A DNA stretch of 64,000 nucleotides from CAVQCJ01 sp963771835. GTDB taxonomy: Bacteria > Actinomycetota > Actinomycetes > Prado026. The DNA is taken from the NCBI GenBank assembly GCA_963771835.1, contig CAVYVA010000002.1, positions 1,116,001 to 1,180,000 on the forward strand, in the 5' to 3' direction. Under the pieces are notes generated by a model that saw nothing but the letters and a program-made list of their open reading frames with translations, was not told where the DNA came from and did not search any database. Below, in pieces: positions 53,883-62,551 of the stretch (within the stretch, counting starts at the first letter, position 1; every line of letters starts with the position of its first letter). The translations under genes were made by a program, and so were the position numbers.

Positions 53883-54758
53883 ATCGAGCCCCGCTCGACC
53901 GTGCCGAACAGGCCCTGCGGCCGGACGAGCAGGACGAGGATGAGGATCACGAAGAACGTCATCTCCGACCACTCCGGCGAGATCGTCGCGGCGACGACGG
54001 CCGACGAGGTGGAGACGATCACCGCGCCGACCACCGCGCCGCCGACGCTGCCGAGGCCGCCGAGGACGACGATCGAGAGCAGCCGGGAGATCAGGTCGTA
54101 GTGGCTGCCCGAGTTGAACGGGTACAGCAGCCCGTACACCGAGCCGGCCGCGGCGGCGGTCGCCGCGCCCAGGCCGAAGCCGAGCGCGGAGACCCGTCGC
54201 GCGTCCACGCCGAGCAGCCGCGCGGACTCCGGGTTCTGCACGGTCGCCCGTACCGCACGGCCGAACCGGGTGCGGTTGAGCAGCAGGAACAGCAGCCCCA
54301 GCGAGACCAGCGACAGCCCGAACGCCCAGAACCGGACGACGGTGATCTGGTACCCGAACCAGCGTCCAGCTGGAGTTCGCGTAGCCGGTGTTGATGCTGC
54401 GGTACGTCGTCTTGAACGTGATGCTGAGCAGGCCCTCGATCAGCAGCGCCACCGCGAACGTGACCAGCAGGCTGAGCTCGGACCGGTCCTCCCGGCGCAG
54501 CGGCCGCAGGAAGGCCAGCTCGATCGCGACCCCCACCCCGAACATCACCACGGTGGTGACGGGGATCGCGAGGAACGGGTCCACGCCGAACGAGGTGAAC
54601 AGCTGGTAGGCCAGATAGGCCGAGAGGATGACGAAGGCGCCCTGAGCCAGGTTGACCACTTTCATGATCCCGAAGATCAGGGTCTGACCGGAGGCCATCA
54701 GCGCGTACACGCCTCCGGTCAGCACCCCGAGGATCACCCCTTGGATCAGGGCGTGCAT
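53879..54758 (-). pseudogene. livH: Branched-chain amino-acid-type ABC permease (LivH), frameshift near 54363
   Basis: The N-terminal frame MHALIQGVILGVLTGGVYAL and FGIMKVVNLAQGAFVILSAY is typical LivH. After one extra base near 54360-54366, the continuation FGYQITVVRFWAFGLSLVS, then RAVRATVQNPESARLLGVDA and LLSIVVLGGLGSVGGAVVG runs to 53879. GGAGG overlaps the end of the binding-protein gene, just before the ATG. Confidence 0.85.
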
Positions 54759-54765
54759 CCGTGGG

Positions 54766-56027
54766 TCACCCTCCCCATCCCGGCTTCGGGTACACCGGCT
54801 GCGCCTGGGCGATGGAGGCGGGGAACACCGGGACGAGCTTGCCGCCCTGCCACTGGATCAGGTTGAAGCTGCCGATCGGCGCTCCGTTGGCGCCCCAGCT
54901 GAGGTCGCCCACCAGCGTCGGCCAGACGCCCTGGTGCAGCGTGCTGATGATCGTCGCGTTGTCGATCTTGCCGGTCTTGGCCGCTTCCTCCTCCAGCACC
55001 TGCCCGGCTGCGTACGCCTCGGCGCTGCTGTTGTCGATCGTGTCGGCCGTGCCGCCGTACGCCTTGATGTACGCGGCGGTGAACTCGTCGCTTCCCTTGG
55101 CCGTCGAGCCGGGGAACCAGTCGCCCGCCGACATGATGCCCGGCCGTGTTCTGGGCCCCGACCTTGTCCGGGAACTCGGCCGGCGAGTTGGCGCCGTTCG
55201 ACATGAACATGAACTTCGGGCTGAACTTGAGCTGGACGAGGCTCTTGACCTGCCCGTAGGCGTCGTCGCTCTGGGTACCGCTCACGAGCACGTCGGGGTT
55301 GGCGGCCGCCACCTTGGTCATGATGGCCGAGAAGTCCTGCGTCTCCGCCGGGTAGACCTGCTTGTAGACCGTCTTGATCCCGGCCTTCTCGAAGCGCAGG
55401 CGGATGCTCTCCGCGATGGGCGCGGCGAACGGGTCGTCGAGCTCGGCGTACGCGGCCGTCTTCGGCTGGTCCGCCGCGGGCAGCGAGAGCACCCAGTCCG
55501 CGAACACGCACGCCGGACTGCACGACCGGTGCCGGCTGCACGAAGAACAGGTTGTTGAGGTTCTGCGCGAAGACCGCAGGGCCACCGCCGGCCGGCTCCA
55601 GGAACGCGTAGCCGTACCGATGCGCGACCTGGGAGGCCGGGACGGTGAGCAGGCTCGAGAACGGCCCGAACACGAGGTCGACCTTGTCGGAGTTGATGAG
55701 GTTCTGGTAGTTCGTCACGACCTGGGTCGGGCTGGACGCGTCGTCCACGATCTTGAACTGCACCTGCCGCCCGAGGATGCCGCCCTTGGCGTTCACCTGG
55801 GCCGCCCACAGGTCGTACCCGTTCTTCACCGCCTTGCCAGGGTCGGCGAAGTCGCCGGTGAGCGATATCGAGGCGCCGATGACGAGCGGCGACTTGTTGG
55901 CCGAGGCCGACGTGGTCGTGCTGGGCGTCGAGCTGGAGCTGCAGGCAGCCAGCACCACCATCGAGACGAGCGCCGAGACACCGAACACTGCCGAGCTACG
56001 ACTCCGCAAACGATTGCTCCGTGCCAT
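54766..56027 (-). pseudogene. Branched-chain amino-acid-type ABC substrate-binding lipoprotein, two frameshifts
   Basis: The first frame holds a lipoprotein signal ending in VVLAACSSSS and the periplasmic-binding start LVIGASISLTGDFADPGKAV and YQNLINSDKVDLVFGPFSSL. After an extra base near 55508, the frame reads ADWVLSLPAADQPKTAAYAE, and after another near 55142, MSAGDWFPGSTAKGSDEFTA to the end at 54766. This is the receptor of a Leu/Ile/Val-type importer; its ligand is unknown. The ATG at 56027 follows GGAGG. Confidence 0.85.
56005..56018. promoter_or_regulatory. LacI-type operator copy 1 (inside the binding-protein gene start)
   Basis: CGCAAACGATTGCT matches the CGCAA-N4-TTGCG palindrome at 56199 in 12 of 14 bases. 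It lies in the first codons of the binding-protein gene, 95 bp from copy 2. Confidence 0.6.
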
Positions 56028-56099
56028 GACCGATCCTCCATGACGAGGCTTGGAGAACTGCGGACCCAGGCGTCCGTTGCCGCTCGTCCGTGCTCCGGG

Positions 56100-56113
56100 C
56101 ACAAACGATTGCG
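56100..56113. promoter_or_regulatory. LacI-type operator copy 2
   Basis: CACAAACGATTGCG matches the perfect copy at 56199 in 12 of 14 bases, in the middle of the divergent intergenic region. Confidence 0.65.
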
Positions 56114-56198
56114 GTCAATCTGGCGCAGCGGTTGTCGGAAGTCAAGACACCTGGCCGAAACGTTGCCGTCATGACACCGACTGACGACGATCCTGTGT

Positions 56199-56212
56199 CG
56201 CAACCGATTGCG
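56199..56212. promoter_or_regulatory. LacI-type operator copy 3 (perfect palindrome)
   Basis: CGCAACCGATTGCG has perfect five-base arms around CCGA. It lies 36 bp before the LacI gene start, 99 bp from copy 2. LacI proteins recognise CG-centred or similar short palindromes, and this element is the strongest of three similar copies. Confidence 0.7.
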
Positions 56213-56247
56213 CCGCAGGGGCCTCTGAAAGGCCCTAGGCTGGCGAC

Positions 56248-57271
56248 GTGCAGCGGGTGAAGCTGATCGACGTGGCGAGCGCCGCCGGGGTCCATCCCGG
56301 CACCGCCAGCCGTGCGCTGAACCCCGCCACCCGCGACCAGGTCAGCCGCGAGACCTCCCGTCGGGTGGTGCTGGCGGCGCAGCGCCTCGGCTACGTCCCG
56401 AACACTCTCGCCCGCGGGCTGCGGACGGCACGCTCGTACGTCGTCGGCATGGTCGTTCCGGACATCACGAACCCGCTGTTCCCGCCGATCGTCCGCGGCG
56501 CCGAGCAGCTGCTGAGCGAGGCCGGCTACACGCTGGTGCTGACGGACACCGACAACGACATGGGCACGGAGCGGCGTCAGGTCGAGCAGCTGCGGGCCCG
56601 TGGCGCGGACGGGTTCATCATCGCCACCGCGCGCTGGCAGGACCCGCTCCTGGACGAGCTGGCCGACTCCGGGCTGCCGGCGGTCCTGGTCAACCGCAAC
56701 ACCTCCAGCCGCGCGCTGCCGTACGTCGGCGGCGACGAGCGCACCGGCGTCGGTCTGGCCGTCGAGCACCTGGTCGGGCTGGGGCACCGGCGCATCGCGT
56801 ACGTGGCCGGACCGCAGGACACCTCCACCGGCCGCGAGCGCGCGAGCGCATTCCGGGCTGGCGGTGCGTGCGCACGGCCTGCCCGCGCCCCGCGGGACGG
56901 TGACGTCGGCGGCGGCCTACAACGAGGCCGCCGGGGCCGAGGCGACCAGGAGGCTGCTCGGCGCGACCAGGGAGTTCACCGCCATCCTCGCCGGCAACGA
57001 CCTGATCGCGCTCGGCGTCCTGTCCGTCCTCGCGGAGCAGGGGATCCGGTGCCCCGCCGACGTGTCGGTGGTCGGGTTCAACGACATGCCGATGGTGGAC
57101 AAGCTGACGCCACCGCTGACGACCGTCCGGCTGCCGCTGCACGAGATCGGCCAGGCGGCCGCCCGCATCCTTCTGCGCGAGCTCGACGGCGCTGACGGGA
57201 CGGCGAGCGTGACGCAGACCCTGCTCGGCGTCGAGCTCGCGGTCCGCGGGAGCACGGCTCCGCCGGCCTGA
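56248..57271 (+). pseudogene. LacI-family transcriptional regulator, single frameshift near 56862
   Basis: The 340-residue repressor has an N-terminal helix-turn-helix and hinge (KLIDVASAAGVHPGTASRAL, RRVVLAAQRLGYVPNTLARG). The periplasmic-binding-like effector domain follows (VVGMVVPDITNPLFPPIVRG, AVLVNRN, HRRIAYVAGP). Near 56855-56870 the frame shifts and continues LAVRAHGLPAPRGTVTSAAA to VSVVGFNDMPMV and the end. The GTG start is at 56248. It is divergent from the ABC/catabolic operon and is its likely repressor; a sugar or acid derivative would be the inducer. Confidence 0.85.
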
Positions 57272-57309
57272 CCGGTCCGGCCCGGGGGTCCTGCGTCCGC
57301 GGTGAACGT

Positions 57310-57981
57310 TCAGAGCGACCGGACCGCCCACAGCACACCGACCTTGTCGATGCGGTGCTCGGGGTTGCCGAGGGCGTCCTTCCAGTAGTCACCGGCCGCG
57401 TGGTCCTCGGGTGTCGAGCACGTCGACACCGTGATCATCGCCCGGGTCGGAGCCCGGCCGGGATGGCCCGGCACCGCCGCGGACTGCAGGGCCAGCGAGG
57501 CCCGGGACCGGAACGAGACCGTCAACGTCCCGGTGACCACGTAGTCGTAGACGACCGTCCCGGTGCTGACCAGGATGTGCGCGCCGTCCGGCACCGACGG
57601 GAGCCGGCGCAGCGGCCCACCCGCCGACGTGCGGTGCCCGGTGACGATCAGGTTGCCCACCTCGCCGGGGCCGACCCCGCCCAGGCGCCCGCGCGGGCTG
57701 GCGCCCCAGCCGTGGTCCTCGATGCGCGTCCCGGCCAGGTCGTCGGCCTGGCCGACGTACGCCAGCACCGGAAGATCGTGCACACCGATCGAGGGGATGC
57801 TCACCAGCAGGCGGGCGGCGGCCGGAACGGGGGCCGGCGCTGCGGCCACCGGCCGGACGGTCGGCACCGGCGGCCGGTCCTGGGACGACGCGACGCTCTG
57901 GGCCGGCGCGGCCGCGGCGGGGGAGCACGCAGCCAGCAGGCCGCAGGCTGCTGCCACCGCCACGGCGCGGGTCCGACCCAT
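57310..57981 (-). CDS. Class E sortase, lipoprotein-like N-terminus
   Basis: The 223-residue protein has a signal with GLLAACS (possible lipobox) and a Pro/Ala-rich linker. The sortase barrel follows: LIVTGHRTSAGGPLRRLP (catalytic His), MITVSTCSTPEDHA (catalytic Cys) and GNPEHRIDKVGVL (Arg). These are class E-type spellings, the class that anchors LAxTG-type proteins in high-GC actinobacteria. A start three codons upstream (57990) is also possible. It follows the beta-propeller gene on the same strand; its substrates are elsewhere. Confidence 0.87.
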   Translation of the reverse strand: MGRTRAVAVAAACGLLAACSPAAAAPAQSVASSQDRPPVPTVRPVAAAPAPVPAAARLLVSIPSIGVHDLPVLAYVGQADDLAGTRIEDHGWGASPRGRLGGVGPGEVGNLIVTGHRTSAGGPLRRLPSVPDGAHILVSTGTVVYDYVVTGTLTVSFRSRASLALQSAAVPGHPGRAPTRAMITVSTCSTPEDHAAGDYWKDALGNPEHRIDKVGVLWAVRSL

Positions 57982-58035
57982 GTCCTGCATCCTCCCTCCG
58001 AGGGTCCCGACGCGGGTCGGCTTCCGCCGACGCGG

Positions 58036-59304
58036 CTACCGGAAGACGCCGGTGTGCCCGAGGGAGTAGCGGCCCGGCTGCGGGTAGACGCACAGGCCGT
58101 GCGGGCCGGCCCCGACCCTGATGCGCGCCAGCAGCGCGCCGGTACGGGTGGAGATCGCGTAGACCACGCCGTTGTACCGCCCGGTCAGCCACAGCACGTT
58201 GCCGTCCGCCGAAAGCCCGCCCATGTCCGGGCTGCCGCCGCCCGGCAGGTGCCACGTGCCGATCACCCGGTCGGTGCGCAGGTCGATCCGGGAGATCGAG
58301 CCGGCGCCGCGGTTGGACACGTACAGAACGCGTGAGTCGCGGCTCACGTACTCGCCGTGCGCACCCGTTCCGGTGTGCAGGAAGGCGCGGATCCGCATCC
58401 GAGCGCCGTCGATGAGCCAGACACCGTTGTGCATCATGTCGGCCACGTAGAACACGTGCCCGTCCGGGGCGACCTTCACGTCCTGCGGCATGCTCGGACC
58501 GGGCAGCCGCAGCGTGGCGACGATCGCCATCCGCTCGGTGTCCACCTTGAGGATCTGGCCGGAGAACTCGCAGCTGACCAGGAAGTAGCGGCCGTCGAGG
58601 GAGAAGTCGGCGTGGTTCACGCCCAGGCACGGGACGTGGACCCGCTTGCGCACCTTCATGGTGTGCGGGTCGGCGAAGACCAGCTGCCGGTCGTTGCTGG
58701 CCATGACGACCGCGTACCTGCCGTTCGGCGTGAAGTACAGGTTGTACGGGTCGTGCACCGGGACAGCGCGGCCGAAGCGGCCGGTCCGCGGGTCGATCGG
58801 GGTGACGCTGTTCCCGAGGTCGTTGTTGACCCACAGCGTGCGCAGGTCCCACGACGGGACCACGTGCTGCGGCTCGCGGCCGACGCGGTAGGTCCCGAGC
58901 ACGCGGTAGGTGGCCGGGTCGATCACGGTCACGGTGTTGCCGCCGCTGTTGGGGACGTACACGCGCGCGGGCATTCCGCGGACGGTCGCCGAGAACATCC
59001 CCGGACGGTCCGCGGCATACGCGTCCGCGGGGTTCAGCAGCGGTGGCATCCCGGGCAGCGCACCGAGCTGTCCCGGACCGGACGCCGGGAGCGAGCCGGC
59101 CCCGGCGCCGGTTGCGCCGGTACCAGCCAGGTCGCTGCCGCCGGCGCCCATGCTCATCGACGCCATTCCAGTCCCGGTGCTCGCCGCGGACTCCCCCGCC
59201 GACGGACGCCCCGTGACCAGCAGCGCGACCATGGTCACGGTCACCACCGTGGCGACGAGCAGGACCGCCGTGCGGGCCAGCCGCATCCGCCTTCGCCGGC
59301 TCAC
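58036..59304 (-). CDS. Secreted YVTN-type beta-propeller protein
   Basis: The 422-residue protein begins with Arg-rich residues and a hydrophobic helix (ARTAVLLVATVVTVTMVALL). A Gly/Ser/Met-rich linker of about 60 residues follows. Seven or so repeats then contain strings such as YVPNSGGNTVTVIDPATYRV, YVSNRGAGSISRIDLRTDRV and WLTGRYNGVVYAISTRTG, the YncE/YVTN propeller pattern. Function is unknown; such proteins bind or scaffold at the surface. The GTG start overlaps the deacetylase-like gene by four bases (GTGA). Confidence 0.85.
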   Translation of the reverse strand: MSRRRRMRLARTAVLLVATVVTVTMVALLVTGRPSAGESAASTGTGMASMSMGAGGSDLAGTGATGAGAGSLPASGPGQLGALPGMPPLLNPADAYAADRPGMFSATVRGMPARVYVPNSGGNTVTVIDPATYRVLGTYRVGREPQHVVPSWDLRTLWVNNDLGNSVTPIDPRTGRFGRAVPVHDPYNLYFTPNGRYAVVMASNDRQLVFADPHTMKVRKRVHVPCLGVNHADFSLDGRYFLVSCEFSGQILKVDTERMAIVATLRLPGPSMPQDVKVAPDGHVFYVADMMHNGVWLIDGARMRIRAFLHTGTGAHGEYVSRDSRVLYVSNRGAGSISRIDLRTDRVIGTWHLPGGGSPDMGGLSADGNVLWLTGRYNGVVYAISTRTGALLARIRVGAGPHGLCVYPQPGRYSLGHTGVFR

Positions 59305-60098
59305 GACAGGAGCTCCGACACCGTGCACACGCGCATCGAGCGGGCCGAAAGCGCGTCCAGCAGCGTGGGCAGGGCAGCCGCCGTCCCCGGGTGCCCCAGG
59401 TGCATGCTCACGATCGAACCCCGACGCGCGTGCGCCAGCACGTTCGCGGTGATCGCCCGCGGTCCGGGGTCGGTCCAGTCCAGCGAGTCGACGTCGTAGC
59501 TGACGCACACCGGGTACCCGACGCGCGCCGCGGCTGCTCGGATCACCGGGGTGCTGCTCGGCGTCCCGGACGGCCGGAACCAGTGACCGGGGGTGCCGGC
59601 CAGCCGGGTGAGGGCGGCGGCACCGCGCGCGATCTCGGCGCGGGCCTGGTCCGCGGTCAGCCGGCGCATCGGGAGGTGCCGGTAGGTGTGGTTGCCGAGC
59701 TCGTGCCCGGCCGCGAGCACGGCATGACCCAGGTCGGGCTGGGCGTCCAACCACGACCCGACCGCGAAGACCGTCACGTGGACCTGTGCCCTGGCGAGCA
59801 CGTCGAGGACCTGGTGCGTGACCGACGCGGCTCCGGCGCCGTGGAACGTGAGCGCGAGGACCGGCGCGGTCGTGTCGGCACCGACCACGTCCCCGGAGGA
59901 ATTGAGCCGCCGGCGCGGCGGCCCTGCTGCAACGTTCCCGGGGCTGGGGGCCGCTGCGGATGCCGTCGCACTCCGGGTGCCCGAAGCGGCCGGCGTCGGC
60001 GCGGAAGCCGACGTGGTCGACGACGTCCGGCTGCATCCGGCCGCCAGCAGCGCGCCACCGAGCAGCAGGTCGCGGCGCCGCAGGCTCCGGTCAGGCAT
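59301..60098 (-). CDS. Polysaccharide-deacetylase-like (NodB) lipoprotein with altered TFDDG motif
   Basis: The roughly 265-residue protein starts with a twin-arginine-like signal and lipobox (RRRDLLLGGALLAAGCS). A NodB fold follows, with VLALTFHGAG in place of TFDDG, the metal His pair in GNHTYRHL and the FRPSGTP strand. The two Asp residues of motif 1 (general base and metal ligand) are missing, so classical deacetylation is unlikely unless other residues substitute. It is translationally coupled to the beta-propeller gene. A longer start at 60137 is possible, but the signal fits the ATG at 60098. Confidence 0.8.
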   Translation of the reverse strand: MPDRSLRRRDLLLGGALLAAGCSRTSSTTSASAPTPAASGTRSATASAAAPSPGNVAAGPPRRRLNSSGDVVGADTTAPVLALTFHGAGAASVTHQVLDVLARAQVHVTVFAVGSWLDAQPDLGHAVLAAGHELGNHTYRHLPMRRLTADQARAEIARGAAALTRLAGTPGHWFRPSGTPSSTPVIRAAAARVGYPVCVSYDVDSLDWTDPGPRAITANVLAHARRGSIVSMHLGHPGTAAALPTLLDALSARSMRVCTVSELLS

Positions 60099-60265
60099 CA
60101 GTGCCGCAGAACGCGTGCGGAGCGGACATCCATCCACTGTCGCTGTTGTCAGGTAAGCGGGAGGTAAGGGACTCGCCGCGGTCAGGCAATGCTCGGCCGC
60201 GATCGCCGAGTCGGCCCGCCAGCAGCGCCGCCGCTGCGTCCGGGTCGGGATCTACGGTGCGGATC

Positions 60266-62548
60266 TCAGGGCGCGACGCCCTGGCCGGACCGGACCAGGC
60301 TGTCCTGTAGCCGCCGCACGGCGTCCAGGTAGTCGCCGGTCCAGACCATCCTGGCCGCCGTCGACGTGGTCCGGCCGTCCGCGCTGACCAGGTCGCGGCG
60401 CAGCGCTTCGACGAGTCCGGCGTCCGGCAGCTGGTCGCTGGCCAGCGGTGCAGGAGCCAGGCCTCCCCCGCGAAGGCTGGCTGCGAGGTCGTCGTACCAG
60501 CGGACGACGCGGTCGGTCGTCCCGATCAGCTCGCGACGGGCCGCGGTCCGGTCCCCGCCGGACCCGCCGTCGTCGCGGCGCCACAGGTCCAGCACTGCGT
60601 CACCGGCCAGGCGCAGCCCGCCCACCCCGGTGACGAGGTTGGTCACGTCCGCCAGCGGGTTCGGCTTCGGGCCGCGCTCCGCGAGGTAGGTGCGGAACGC
60701 GTCGTCGAGCCGTCTGGAGGCTGCCGCCGCACGCAGGCTCGCCTCGGTCGGCGCGGGCGGTGCGGTCGATGCGGTCGGTGTTGCGCTGCTCGGCGGCCGC
60801 GCATCGCAACGAAGCATCCCGAAGCCGACGGCCTCGGCCAGGTACTGCGCGCTGTCGCTGTACGCGTCGGCCAGCGCCCGGCCCAGAGCGGCGCGCGCAC
60901 CGCGGGGCCAGAAGAGCAGACCGACGAACAGGCTCACTGCGCAACCGATCGCCACGTCCTCCACCCGCAGCAGCCCGACCTGCCACCCCGCCGGCGCGAG
61001 GATGTTGAACAGGATCACGAGCGCGACCGTGAACGCGGCCTGCCCGGCGGCGAACGAGATCGCGGCGGGCAGGACCCCGGCCAGCAGCACGGCCGGCGGG
61101 AGCAGGAGCCACAGCAGGGTCGTGCGGGTGCCGAGCGGGGCGAGCACGACGGCGCCGATGACGAACCCGGCCGCGGTACCGAGCAGCCCGCGCAGCACGT
61201 TCTGGCCGGTGCTCAGCGCGTTCGACCGAAGCACCGAAAGGGCACCGAGCACCACCCAGAACGAGTGCTGCACACCGGTCACATTGGCGACGAAGACGGC
61301 CAGGCCGAGCCCGGCGGCCCCGCGCAGGCTGTTGTGCATCCACACCGACCGAAGGGTCAGGTGGGCCGCCGCGCGTTCCTGGGCGGCCGCGACCGTGCCG
61401 CTCACCCCGGCCGGCTGCCGGCCCATCAGGCGATCGGCCCAGCTGCGCCGCTCGGCGGCCGCGGTCAGCTCGATGTTGCCGGCGATCCGGGTGACCGCGA
61501 AGCTCAGCTCCTGCGCGCGGAACGCCGGGTCCAGGGCCGTCACCACCTCCATCGGGACGGCCGGGCTGGGCAGCACGACTGCGGTGTCCTCCTCCAGACG
61601 CGCCAGCGCGCCGCGCAGCGCTGCCACGGCCGCCACGAGCGTCGAGGTGCTTCCCGCCACGTCCTCGAGCAGCGTGGCCCCGCTGTCGAGCACGGTCGCC
61701 GAAGCCACCTTGACGGCGCACGCGGCGCGGTTGACCGTGCGTCCCGGCGGCCGTGGCCCGGACTGGATCACAGCGTTGAGCCAGTTCAGCTCGTCCACCA
61801 GCCGGACGACCGTGCGAGCCGACGTGCTCAGGCCGGTGGGGCGGTAGGGCGTCGCCAGGAAACCCTGGTGGAGCGCGCCGACCGCAGCGTCCGCCGCCGC
61901 GACGACCTGCTGGTGCTCAGCCGCGGACGGGGCCTGGTCACCTCCGAGCAGGACCGCCACCTCCGAGCGCAACCGGTCGGCCAGAGCTCGGCACGCGGCG
62001 GCGGCGCGGGCCCGCAACGGGTCACGTGACGGCGCCGGCCACAGCAGCGCGATCGCCGCGAGCGACGCGACCGACGCGAGGGCCCAGCCGGCGATTCGGT
62101 CGGGGATCTCCGAGGCCGGCCCGGGCAGAGACACCGGCAGGATGAAGGCCAGGAGCAACGCAGAGGTGGCGGCGGCGAGCACGGAGCTGACGACCCCGGC
62201 GAACAGGACGCAGAACGCGACCACAGCCATTGCGGCCGCAGCCGACCAGGCCGTACGCGAGGCCAGCGTGCCCACGCAGACGAACACCAGACCGACCCCG
62301 GCCAGGGCCGCCTGCGCCTGGAGCCGGTCGCGCATCGGGCCGGTGAAGTCGACGAACAGCAGCAGAGCGAAGGAGCCGAACGCTGCGAACGTCGCCACCG
62401 CGGCGTTGCCGACGACCTTGTCGCCGAGCGCGAACAAAGCCGGCATCACTACGGCGGTGCGGCCGGCACGACGCAGCGCCACCAGACCAGGGTCGTGGCC
62501 CCTGAGCCACCCCATCAGACCCCGCATCAGACGCTGCATCAGACGCAC
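60266..62548 (-). CDS. FUSC-family membrane protein (aromatic-acid-exporter-like)
   Basis: The 760-residue protein has two blocks of about six hydrophobic helices (residues 25-165 and 400-540) separated by a soluble helical region and followed by a C-terminal soluble domain. The second block has the FUSC-like WVVLGALSVLRSNALSTGQN string. The family includes AaeB-type efflux proteins and YccS. The ATG lies three bases after the MFS gene stop, so the two are co-transcribed. The substrate could be an aromatic acid or drug. Confidence 0.85.
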   Translation of the reverse strand: MRLMQRLMRGLMGWLRGHDPGLVALRRAGRTAVVMPALFALGDKVVGNAAVATFAAFGSFALLLFVDFTGPMRDRLQAQAALAGVGLVFVCVGTLASRTAWSAAAAMAVVAFCVLFAGVVSSVLAAATSALLLAFILPVSLPGPASEIPDRIAGWALASVASLAAIALLWPAPSRDPLRARAAAACRALADRLRSEVAVLLGGDQAPSAAEHQQVVAAADAAVGALHQGFLATPYRPTGLSTSARTVVRLVDELNWLNAVIQSGPRPPGRTVNRAACAVKVASATVLDSGATLLEDVAGSTSTLVAAVAALRGALARLEEDTAVVLPSPAVPMEVVTALDPAFRAQELSFAVTRIAGNIELTAAAERRSWADRLMGRQPAGVSGTVAAAQERAAAHLTLRSVWMHNSLRGAAGLGLAVFVANVTGVQHSFWVVLGALSVLRSNALSTGQNVLRGLLGTAAGFVIGAVVLAPLGTRTTLLWLLLPPAVLLAGVLPAAISFAAGQAAFTVALVILFNILAPAGWQVGLLRVEDVAIGCAVSLFVGLLFWPRGARAALGRALADAYSDSAQYLAEAVGFGMLRCDARPPSSATPTASTAPPAPTEASLRAAAASRRLDDAFRTYLAERGPKPNPLADVTNLVTGVGGLRLAGDAVLDLWRRDDGGSGGDRTAARRELIGTTDRVVRWYDDLAASLRGGGLAPAPLASDQLPDAGLVEALRRDLVSADGRTTSTAARMVWTGDYLDAVRRLQDSLVRSGQGVAP

Positions 62549-62551
62549 CGG

